Assembly (NCBI GenBank): GCA_903813345.2
Contig: CAIIXF020000004.1
Coordinates: 21,176,477 to 21,240,476, forward strand
Direction: 5' to 3'
Length of the DNA stretch: 64,000 nucleotides
Source of the DNA: Owenia fusiformis
Lineage: Eukaryota > Annelida > Polychaeta > Sabellida > Oweniidae
The position numbers and the translations under genes were made by a program. Below, piece by piece: positions 54,601 to 61,363 of this stretch. The notes under the pieces are model-generated. The model searched no databases. It was not told where the DNA came from and saw only the letters and a list, made by a program, of their open reading frames with translations. The stretch's first letter is position 1, and each line of letters starts with the position of its first letter.

Positions 54601-57217
54601 ATAATCTTATTTTAATTTTATTCTGTCGAAAGCGCTAAATAGACCGATAGTAAGGGATATTACCCTTATATAACAACTTCATTATTTAAATGAGGTTGAA
54701 ACGCTATTGGCTGGAACGCAAGCATATGTAAATTCGTCACTTTATCTTGTTCATGAAATTTAAATTTCATTAACGAGATTCTTATGAAATTTTCAAATAT
54801 TTCACTCTATTTTCGGTGAATACCTGTAGCACTTTCACAAGGTGATATTCCACTTGCCCTTCGGGCTTCGTGGAATATCACTTGTGAAAGATGTACAGGG
54901 TATTCACCTCAATAGAGTGAAATATTTGTTCAATATACAGTACGTATAAATAATATAACACATTATACTACAATATAATATAATATGATATAATATATTA
55001 TAATATAATATACATGTATTAATTAATATTTCGAGTTCCCAGACCAAGCGAAAAGAAAAGTCACTGATTTTGCATTAATTTGCTCAAGCCTTGTAAAAGA
55101 TAATTACAACCAAAATAAATCTGGTAATTACGTTAACACAGTGTCATAAAAGATGACAGAAATACTTACCGTATGTTTTTATTGGTTGGATTGTAGCAAG
55201 AGACCATCACTGTACACGCGCCGCAACCCCCCTCCCCACAGGCCAACTTGGTGCCGGGCAAGCATACTAGTTGCATAGTTAAGGAATATGAAGTATAAAT
55301 AAGAATGACAGTATCGTCTTGAAAATGACATATGACACACCCTGTAGCATTAAGTACTTTTTGCTGTAAAGGGGTCCTGTCGTTTTCTTTGACACCCTGT
55401 ATATAAGTAAATGACAGTTTGAACACACTTAGCATTTTATGACAATTTGGCGATATCATGGAACTGCTCCGCATACCCCTGACCACTGTAACCATGACAA
55501 TCGTAACTTTAACACGTTTAGACTATATGTTATAAAAGTTGGTAGATGTATTGTCATATAGTTCCTCTACAATCTGTAGCAATTTCATTACAAAATACCT
55601 AAATCTCTTAAAGTTAGAGTGTTTGTATCTTTACTTTCCGGACACCCTGTAGGTAACCTTCAAGGCCCGTTAATCCATATGATCCAAAAGGATGTATGGT
55701 TAATTCTCTCTTAGTGATGAAGCATTGTGGGATCAAACGGAACATTCATATTGTATAAAATCTTGAAGATCATAGTGTAAATCTTCCAATCCTCCAAAAA
55801 TTCTCAAAATATTCATCCCTATTAATTTTACTCGGATTCAGTTGCGGCCATTATTCTTTATTTTGAATTTTATCTAACATACACTGCAGACACATGTATA
55901 CGTGATAAAAATGCTAATAACAAAAACATGTTTGGCAGCAGCGATAACGAAAAGGAGGCATTAGGAAACATATAGACGTCAAAATACAACTCGTTGAAAT
56001 TACAAACGAATAATTGATAATCAAACTGAACTTGTTCAGATATTAAGATTCAGAATAAGGCAAGTATTCTCTCTCTGAGTGACAAAGAACTTGAACAAAA
56101 CGATACCCTTGATTCACACTCGCCCATTTGTGAATTCTCATTTTGTTTGATTTTTAATGATCAAAATATGCAACATATAAGAATTGAAATACAATTTGAC
56201 ACCATTTTATAATGTACACCGCCAATTTAAATAAATAATAATTATTATAAATAAATAAATATAATTATATTCACCAATTACAACGTGACAGACAATGTGG
56301 TTAATAAAGGATACGTTCTGTTCTAAGGTATTGTAGAAGAGTTGTCTCGGCACTAGGTTTTGTTACTTCATGCTGAAAGATTAGAACAGAAAAAACAACA
56401 TTAAAAGTAGCTTCTGGATCCGCTAAGTGCTACATACATTTAAATGGTTTGGCCATAACATATTAGATTAAACAGTCAGCCATCAGTTGAATTCGCGAAT
56501 TCTACCTGTGCTTGACAAGTCATAAATAACATAACATTTTTAAATTGAGGCAAACATTTGGTCGCCAATATTAGATTCAATCTTTGCAAAGTTGAACCAC
56601 TATGGAATGAGCTGCTGAAAGTCTTAAAAGTCCTTAATAATAACCCGAATTATGAAATGCTAATTTGAACGAGTTCCTCAAAATGATTAAGATGGAGCAA
56701 AATATTCACCAATATGAAATCTCTCAGAATGCAATTTTTCAAGTCACGTGTTTCAGCGTTGAAGACTCTGGTCAGTTGCGTGATAAGACTTTATCTTTAA
56801 AAATATTCACAATTGAAAACTCACGTGTTTGTATTTGATTTTATCGTGAAAACATCATGTGTAAGAATTTATAACCGTACTGCAAAATCAATAAAAAAAA
56901 CATTACAGAAAGTGCCTGTCATGATATAAAACCGGAATGGTAGACGATATCATTGTGTATATTTGTTTTATAGTGCATACATTATATATTATATATTTTT
57001 TCTTGTTGAATTGATTTATAATTCTTGTACTTAAAAATATTAAAATCTATTCTCGAATTAATTCTTTTAACGTACATGCCTTCTTACGGACATCAATTGC
57101 CAACTTTGTATGTACACATAAACATAAATAAATGCATATCTAGTTAAATAATAGAATATAAAAGTGTAGACTCGCCTTAATTCCATTCACGAAGACAACC
57201 AGTGTGTCTCCCTCCAT
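27624..57217 (-). CDS. XDH: Xanthine dehydrogenase/oxidase-family molybdoflavoenzyme, complete, 33 exons, 1,312 aa
   Basis: Exons (minus strand): 57217-57176, 56372-56315, 55266-55170, 49203-49095, 45584-45458, 45105-45044, 44658-44593, 44291-44211, 43915-43774, 43458-43294, 42001-41925, 41689-41593, 41436-41327, 41136-40952, 40572-40413, 39431-39245, 38990-38824, 38375-38256, 38092-37996, 37403-37279, 36124-35991, 35792-35705, 34086-34000, 33509-33312, 32890-32742, 32254-32173, 31823-31728, 31137-31009, 30171-30097, 29636-29460, 29007-28921, 28563-28396, 27818-27624. They total 3,939 bp with one unbroken frame. The enzyme family oxidises hypoxanthine/xanthine or aldehydes, passing electrons from a molybdenum cofactor through two 2Fe-2S clusters to FAD. 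All three cofactor regions are intact. XDH is favoured over aldehyde oxidase because the XDH-type active-site Glu (FGGKE), Arg (MRGF) and catalytic Glu (GVGEPP) are present. The FAD-side loop ([13 protein letters not shown]) departs from vertebrate XDH, so a divergent paralogue remains possible. Length is normal for the family. Confidence 0.95.
30351..31008 (-). repeat. Tandem array of exon-28 tails with consensus donors (7 extra copies plus a partial one)
   Basis: Exon 28 of the xanthine dehydrogenase gene (31,137-31,009) ends [20 protein letters not shown] then AVK and the donor GTAAGTAAT. Its last ~70 bp plus about 15-20 bp of intron recur downstream with the matching base (the ACC before AAAGAG on the plus strand) at 30,931, 30,846, 30,757, 30,672, 30,583, 30,498 and 30,413, against 31,021 in the true exon. 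Spacings are 90, 85, 89, 85, 89, 85, 85 bp, so pairs of about 174 bp form a higher-order unit. A truncated copy sits at 30,351-30,384. Every full copy keeps GTAAGTA after the exon piece; none has an acceptor of its own. Confidence 0.95.
31975..32110 (-). repeat. Duplicated exon-27 acceptor region in XDH intron 26
   Basis: A 136-bp segment nearly identical to 31,806-31,941 and lying 169 bp upstream of it in gene direction. It carries the branch/pyrimidine region, the AAG acceptor and the first six codons of exon 27 (GAALVN), then diverges and meets stops. It is therefore a decoy 3' splice site or remnant half-exon in front of the real one (31,823). Confidence 0.9.
33010..33118 (+). repeat. Short dispersed repeat with GTCACC hairpin (copy in XDH intron 24)
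   Basis: Begins CAAGGCATTAATATTCAAAA then TGTCACC and ends in a GTCACCAAAAACTTTTGGTG hairpin. It matches the reverse complement of 6,744-6,895 in outline; a shorter relative with repeated GACGCC/AACGCC units is at 29,050-29,165 in intron 30. Confidence 0.5.
34126..35517. repeat. 35-bp minisatellite, about 40 copies, in XDH intron 22
   Basis: The unit GAATAATGCCTTGCATCTTC (first 20 of 35 bp) is repeated head to tail with scattered substitutions; ATATATTGAATA and ATATATGGAATA variants alternate in blocks, and some units lack one base. It fills almost the whole intron between exons 22 and 23. Minus-strand open frames across it come from the repeat and are not genes. Confidence 0.95.
36262..36757. 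repeat. Fold-back repeat rich in GCGGAATATGCCATA motifs, XDH intron 20
   Basis: The left part (GTTACGCGGTAAAC, then CATATTCCGCAACGAATATG) is echoed in inverted order on the right (ACCTGCGGAATATGCCATAC, CGTATCACAAATACCGCGC, ATTCCGCGTAAC). It looks like a decayed palindromic element. Exact arm limits need a dot plot. Confidence 0.5.
38991..39653. repeat. Direct duplication flanking XDH exon 16
   Basis: About 75 bp ending CTCTAAACGCCAAAATT occur at 38,991-39,066 (next to the exon 17 acceptor) and again at about 39,578-39,653, upstream of exon 16. The copies differ at only a few positions. The duplicated piece contains the TTCTATTTAG acceptor-type sequence. Confidence 0.75.
41137..41275 (-). mobile_element. 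Possible tRNA-derived SINE fragment in XDH intron 13
   Basis: On the minus strand the segment contains GCGAGTTCGAGACGCG, close to a polymerase III B-box in a tRNA T-arm, preceded by AACCACGAGG and followed by GAGCTCC and an ATTC-repeat tail. The tail runs straight into the exon 14 acceptor. No full tRNA fold was found, so this is tentative. Confidence 0.35.
42470..43284 (+). mobile_element. 5'-truncated LINE 3' end in XDH intron 10
   Basis: An open frame (42,530-43,144, about 204 codons) encodes a LINE ORF2 C-terminus: [14 protein letters not shown]-type helix (seen as [20 protein letters not shown]) followed by a CFFCNSKN...EEHVLFCC zinc-finger motif. Then come a short 3' UTR and an AATAAACTTATTAATAAAAA tail. 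No endonuclease or reverse transcriptase is present. It is antisense to the host gene, and its tail ends about 9 bp from the exon 10 donor. The 5' edge is approximate. Confidence 0.85.
45585..47750. other. XDH intron 4, proximal part: no gene
   Basis: About 2.1 kb of AT-rich sequence without a supported exon. A weak inverted pair, ATACATTAAATAACTCAAA and TTTGAGTTATTGAATGTAT, brackets about 47,290-47,393 and may be a small MITE. Nothing else was recognised. Confidence 0.4.
47751..48803 (+). mobile_element. Mariner/Tc1-type DNA transposon with long inverted repeats, decayed
   Basis: The ends are inverted copies (CGAGGCCCGATCAGAAAGTA at the left; complement at the right) flanked on both sides by TA (47,749-47,750 and 48,804-48,805), the target duplication of this superfamily. 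The similarity of the two arms extends some 250 bp inward, through TTTTGGGTAGGCGGGGCACC. Between them are broken transposase remains on the plus strand: [20 protein letters not shown] near 48,200-48,260, then a stop, SPDLAPCD near 48,295, and [16 protein letters not shown] near 48,470. These match the D-D and WxxRWxxC...GDYF regions of mariner transposases. Confidence 0.88.
48190..48510 (+). pseudogene. Mariner-type transposase remnant
   Basis: Only the C-terminal half is recognisable: the [13 protein letters not shown] catalytic region and the terminal C(L)NC..GSDYF motif, in different frames and with several stops. The N-terminal helix-turn-helix region is absent; the 5' part of the element is arm sequence. 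It cannot encode an active enzyme. Confidence 0.8.
48877..49019. repeat. 143-bp palindromic MITE-like hairpin in XDH intron 4
   Basis: AAGTTATTGAATGA at the left pairs with TCATTCAATAACTT at the right, and pairing continues through GCAATACAGGATA / TATCCTGTATTGC to a centre at TCTCGACTTCGTCTCG. It lies between the mariner element and exon 4. Confidence 0.8.
49539..49681 (+). repeat. Left inverted terminal repeat of the DIRS element
   Basis: About 143 bp, inverse of 54,625-54,797 apart from the outermost bases and one short gap. It contains GTTATATAAGGG (TATA-like) at about 49,628, a plausible promoter for the element. Confidence 0.92.
49872..51303 (+). pseudogene. DIRS Gag-like ORF
   Basis: The frame can be followed from ATG 49,872 ([13 protein letters not shown]), meets TAA at 49,911, then stays open through an Asp-rich and a Ser-rich part ([20 protein letters not shown]) to 50,783. 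An eight-A run at 50,769-50,776 shifts the frame; it continues at 50,758-51,303 as an Arg/Gly-rich tail ([17 protein letters not shown]). Basic Ser- and RG-rich composition fits a nucleic-acid-binding Gag. No conserved domain is recognisable, so the role rests on position. Confidence 0.7.
51080..53241 (+). pseudogene. DIRS reverse transcriptase/RNase H (with methyltransferase-like tail)
   Basis: Reverse transcriptase: [48 protein letters not shown] and the catalytic YLDD ([15 protein letters not shown]). RNase [38 protein letters not shown]. At a G9 run (52,504-52,512) the frame changes; the rest ([18 protein letters not shown], then [17 protein letters not shown] and [16 protein letters not shown]) lies in the next frame to 53,241. 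The latter part resembles the Dam-like methyltransferase-derived segment of DIRS elements; that assignment is tentative. The start overlaps Gag and is not fixed. Confidence 0.92.
52990..54032 (+). CDS. DIRS tyrosine recombinase
   Basis: About 345 codons, overlapping the end of the RT/RNase H frame. A core-binding part ([40 protein letters not shown]) is followed by the catalytic domain: [14 protein letters not shown] supplies the first Arg, [15 protein letters not shown] the H-x-x-R, and [15 protein letters not shown] the W and nucleophilic Tyr. It would integrate a circular DNA copy, replacing integrase. The frame is open to its stop; the true start is uncertain because the frame is already open inside the RNase H gene. 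Confidence 0.93.
54050..54160. repeat. Internal complementary region (ICR) of the DIRS element
   Basis: Reads as the joined complement of the two outer ends: the first half (AAATTCGTCACTTTAGCGAG) is the complement of the left terminus, and the second half (from GAAAATTTCATAAGAATCTC to GACGAATTTACATA) matches the complement of the right terminus. In DIRS replication this region templates circle closure. Confidence 0.93.
54625..54797 (-). repeat. Right inverted terminal repeat of the DIRS element
   Basis: Inverse of the left repeat, with about 30 extra bases at the outer end (ATTTCATTAACGAGATTCTT), an asymmetry usual in DIRS elements and mirrored in the ICR. Confidence 0.92.
54794..54928. repeat. 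135-bp near-perfect palindrome abutting the DIRS right end
   Basis: AAATATTTCACTCTATT at the left pairs with AATAGAGTGAAATATTT at the right, through CTTTCACAAGGTGATATTCC / GGAATATCACTTGTGAAAG, with the turn at GCCCTTCGGGC. It would form a long cruciform. Confidence 0.9.
55267..56314. other. XDH intron 2: no gene
   Basis: About 1.05 kb without a supported exon. CAGGGTGTCC-type sequences (as GGACACCCTG at about 55,640, and GACACCCTGTATAT at about 55,390 in exon-3-side flank) look like mariner-type termini, but I could not pair them into an element. Confidence 0.4.
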
Positions 57218-57821
57218 GATGTGCTGCTGCATTGAACAAATCCGATACAGTTGTGATAATGTGCAAGTCACTCATTTGTATTGACCAGTTCAGGTAATAC
57301 GTGACTAGGCCCAAAGTCCAAGTAAAGTCAAATAATATGGCCTCTGTAAAATATTAACCATTTTGACCATAATCCAGGCTCTCTATTTTAATTTCATATC
57401 ATAAAAGGGCAAGAGGAATGGGGAATTCACCGGCTGAAAACTATCGAAGCAGAGTATTTGAGGATTTGCAAGAAACGCAGGGCTTCGAAGAAATTGAATG
57501 ACATGCAAAACGGTTATAGGACATACATTTTTCTGGAACGAGACTAGTACTATGTACGTGTCAATGACTGCTTTGCTTTACATGCTATAAATAGTCCCGC
57601 AAAGTAATTTCCTGTAGATTATTAGAAACATGAATTCTACATTCTATTATCTATTATCCCTAATTGTTTCCAGTATCTAGCCTTGCCAAAGTAGATGTCT
57701 TTTTGACATCATTGAAAATCAAGATAAGTAAAAGAAATACCGACTTAGGCAATGCTATGCGTGTCTTCTCATCCATTCTCAACAAGTGTTAAATATGACG
57801 AAACTGCTTTTCCCAATGTTT
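57218..57821. other. Upstream region of the xanthine dehydrogenase gene
   Basis: Expected to hold the promoter and 5' UTR (minus strand). I see no convincing TATA box, CpG cluster or upstream exon. Confidence 0.35.
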
Positions 57822-60480
57822 TTTTGTTGTTTTTTTGTTTTTTATTACTTTTTTATTCATAGAAAACATTTGAAAGCAGTTACATTAACATATACAATAT
57901 TCATAATATCATAGAAATCACACAATTTTCCATCATATTCTTTTTTAAGGCATCTAACCACACTAGTCCAATCTAGTACCCATAATTTCCCACCTTTTTT
58001 CTCTGCCTATTTGCTTATCAATATTACAATAAGATATAACATTTGCTTTAAATCCTTTAAAGGTAGGTCTTAACATCGAGTATTTGCATAGGTACACATA
58101 TCTTTTAAATATACTCTTCATATTTGTCAGGATAATTGTTCTGTCATTTATACATACTGGTCCTATTAAAATATTCTGTTTTGTACAAAGTCCTGTCAAT
58201 TCCTCTGGTAATCAGTTTGTAATGACTACTATCAGTTCCATTATCACTTTACAGTCATAGAGGAGATGACAGATTGACTCTGGTTCTACTTTACAAAAGG
58301 TACACAGATCTGATTCTGCTAATCCACACATTTTCAAGTATGTGTTGGTGGCCAAAAATCTATGAAGAATTTTAAAATTGAAATTGCTGACTTTATTGAT
58401 TCTATTGATCATTTTCCAATCTTCTTTGTTAAGTAACAGATTCAGATCTTTGTTCCAACCAGTGATGTACTTTATGTTTGTCTCTTCAATTTTTATAAAT
58501 TCCCAATATATAATTTTGCTTATCTTACTTTGGCCCAAGAACTTTTTTATGGTTGTTTTTGTCTTTCAAAGTTATTTAAACTATCACCGTTTTTCTTAAT
58601 ATCGCTCAACCACTGATTAGGAATTGTATTTCCGAGACTCAAATAATCAAGATAGTTAATGTTTGTACTTTTCATTGAATTCCTCTTGATTCAGAATTCT
58701 ATTTGACTTATGAAACATATCTTGTAGTACAATTGTCTCTCCATTGACTCTTACATTCTTCAATATTTTTTGGACAGTTTGGTTCTTTGTAAGCTTTGCC
58801 CAAGTGTTGCAAATAGCAAGTTCAGCACTCAATTTTGAATCATTCTGAAACGGTTGCTTGATAAGGCTTTTCATGTTTTTAACTTCCAAACAATGCTAAC
58901 GTCGTGTGAATAGAACAGCATTATAGAAACCTGTTATTGGAACAAGGTATAGAATCTAGATTGATATCTGTCACTGAAAACTAGTACACTATAGTCTGTC
59001 GTATGACGATATTTGAAATAACGAGTTCTGATTGGTTAAACGGGTTTTGGTACAACTGAATTGTATATGTGAGTTGTACAAGGTTGAGTTCGTCAGTTGA
59101 CCAGAGGGCAGGATACGATGAAGACTGTGATTGTGGCTTCTTGTTTGATGTTTGGATTTTGGACCATGCTTTGTTGAGTATTGGATATTGGTACTAGGTT
59201 TGATATACGGAAGTACATTAGGTATAGTACAACAAGGTACGCCTTTGACTTTATCACTACTAGTAGTTTGGGATCAAATACTTGATGTTAGATGTATTAC
59301 GATAACGGAAGTTAGGGCGTGGCATAGCCCTCTGGCGCTCCGGGGTCGGATCTCGTTATTAGCATTTCCATTTTATCTCTTATTGTTTGTGGCTTGTTTT
59401 ATATTACTGTATGCATGTATTGTTATATGTTGTAAATAAATATTTGATGTTGTAAACCGTGTTGATTTTATTCGATTGTTATCCTTGTAAATACCCTCTG
59501 TCCTTTGTTCTTTTTGCTTAGCTGTATCTTCAGTACCATCATTACCCCCTAGTAAGGTCGCATTACAATTCTTTGCCTCTTTCTCTTTTTGTTCAGTGTA
59601 TATTCTAAAAGTGTAGACAAGATCTTTCCAGAATGTATTTGAAACATTTTCTTCTATTTTCTTTAAGGATTTGGAATCATATGCAAAGAGTTCACGTTTT
59701 GAGTTTACATTTAAAATATTAAGTGCAATGTCTTGCCATGTGCCAGATTTCTGAAGTTTTTGCAACCATGTCAATTTGAGTGAATGTTCAAAGATCTTGG
59801 GATCAATCATTTTAAACCTCCGTCGTCAAAATCTTGTACAATTTGTGAAAAACTTACTTTTGCAACTGTTGAGTTCCAAATGAAAGAAGTAAATAATTGT
59901 TTGATTCTAGTTTGACAGGGGTTTGATAATTTTGGCAAGACAAGGAACAAATGTACTACCTTCGGCAACACAAAGGATTTGAGCACAGTAATTTTTCCTA
60001 TTAAGGATAGATTTCTTGTTTTATACCTAATTATAACATTTTGCATTTCAGTAATTTTGTTTTCAAAGTTGAAAGATTCTACATCTTTTAAATCAGAAGA
60101 TAGGTGTATTTCAAGAAGTTTGAAATTTGTTTCCCAATTAAGTGGAATATCTTGGCATAATATTTCTTTAGAACCTTGTTCACTACCTAACCAGATAGCT
60201 GAAGTTTTCTCTATATTCAACTTTAATCCCGACGTTTCATAAAACATATCAAAAATACATAGGCAGCGTCTTAGTGATTTTGCTGTACCATCTAAAAATA
60301 CAAAAGTGTCATCTGCATACATTCCCATTTGAACTTCTTCATTATAAACTTTAATACCCTTAACGTCTTTGTCGTTTTTAAGTTCTGAACATAAAGGTTC
60401 CAGAGCTAGAATGAATGCATAGCAGGAAAGGGCATCTCCCTACCGACAGCCACGCTTTAATTTGAATTTCCCAATGTTGC
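57822..60480 (-). mobile_element. Decayed L1/Tx1-like LINE, 5'-truncated, interrupted by an insert
   Basis: Minus-strand pieces of one ORF2: RT core with MGMYADDTFVFLDGTAKSLR and SGLKLNIEKTSAIWLGS (60,328-59,807), thumb/connection parts (59,810-59,465 and 58,889-58,656) and a C-terminal CTFCKVEPESICHLLYDC finger (58,538-58,212). It ends in an A-rich tail at about 57,860-57,822. Upstream of the YADD box the RGCRQGD-type motif reads RGCR-stop-GD. Frameshifts and stops show it is dead. It separates the xanthine dehydrogenase 5' end from the collagen-SRCR gene. Confidence 0.88.
58893..59460. mobile_element. About 570-bp insert within the L1/Tx1-like LINE, possibly a solo LTR
   Basis: LINE protein similarity stops at about 58,890 and resumes at about 59,460. 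The insert has no coding sequence, a GC-richer patch (TAGGGCGTGGCATAGCCCTC at about 59,312) and AATAAA near its right end (about 59,438), which would suit an LTR in plus orientation. I could not find matching target duplications or clear TG...CA ends. Confidence 0.35.
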
Positions 60481-61363
60481 TCATCAAAATATAGGCTATG
60501 TATCATGTGTATGCAGTTGTATGGTATAATCGATACACTTTTATCAAAAATTATGATATGGCCGTTAAATTAAATACTTATCACATGTGCACCATGTCGT
60601 GTTACTGCATGACCGAGAGTGACTGAAGGACATGGGGTATCAAAAATGACCTGTCACAGAAGTGATAATTGGACAAATAATTGTTTTTTCTTGTAAACAG
60701 TTGACATTACACTCGCTAAGCGGCTTTAATATGCATAAGTACAAGCATATTTTTGGGACAATTACTTTCAGAGAAAATGCCTGTCCTCAATATCCATGTA
60801 TTATAAGTATTATGAGCTGAATGTCTTAGTATTTTGATTTAGGTAAAAGATGTTTAAACATCTCTAAAATCAAACTTAACGGAACGGAGAATGGGGTTTC
60901 TACGGCCTGATCTTATTTTTTAATCTTAATACAAAAGTTTTGAGGTTACCGCGTTTCGCATGTTACAAATCACTATCACAAAGAAAATGTCATTATTAAG
61001 TTAAAAATAAAATTTCCCCGAAAAAGGTTTCTAAAAGGTCACATTTGTTGTGTTAATTTCGTTGCAATGAAATGTTTATGGATTCAAATTTAGGGGGTTT
61101 AAAAGTTAGCATCATCCATGAAATATTCCTTTGACGTTTCCTTCATTCAGCTTAGATCCTGTAGTCTAGAACGTAATATAACGTCTGACATGTAATTTAT
61201 TATGTTCATTGAAATTTTCATGATGAAATATATCTAAAGGCTAAAAGCTATCTTGGATCAAACAGCATGAACATCCAAAGATTCAATACACTAAATAGGA
61301 AAAAATCCCCTGGCATAGGAAGACAGAGTCCGATCGAGGCCATAGAGAATTAAATTGACGAAA
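60481..61363. other. Upstream region of the collagen-SRCR gene
   Basis: Presumed promoter and 5' UTR of the plus-strand gene starting at 61,364. No other exon or repeat was recognised, and no TATA box can be assigned with confidence. Confidence 0.35.

Larger units (their letters stand above)
49539..54797 (+). mobile_element. DIRS-type tyrosine-recombinase retrotransposon, 5.26 kb, in XDH intron 3
   Basis: Inverted terminal repeats, an internal complementary region, and Gag-, RT/RNase H- and tyrosine-recombinase reading frames are all present, in the order expected for DIRS elements. It is antisense to the host gene. No LTR or integrase is present, as expected. Damage is limited to one-base shifts in an A8 and a G9 run and a possible stop near the Gag start, so the copy is young. 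Borders are set by the internal complementary region and are good to a few bases. Confidence 0.94.
45044..57217 (-). other. XDH exons 1-6: two [2Fe-2S] domains
   Basis: Exon 1 gives [14 protein letters not shown] and exon 2 the [11 protein letters not shown] helix. Exon 3 holds the plant-ferredoxin-type cluster ligands [12 protein letters not shown]. The second cluster ligands are split between exon 5 ([20 protein letters not shown]) and exon 6 ([19 protein letters not shown]). The start is ATG at 57,217, which gives the normal N-terminus for the family. Intron 1 starts with GC instead of GT. Confidence 0.94.

Noticed and set aside
27624-57217. Aldehyde oxidase as the identity of the 33-exon gene
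   Set aside because: FGGKE and MRGF keep the Glu and Arg typical of xanthine dehydrogenase; aldehyde oxidases usually replace them. A divergent paralogue is still possible.
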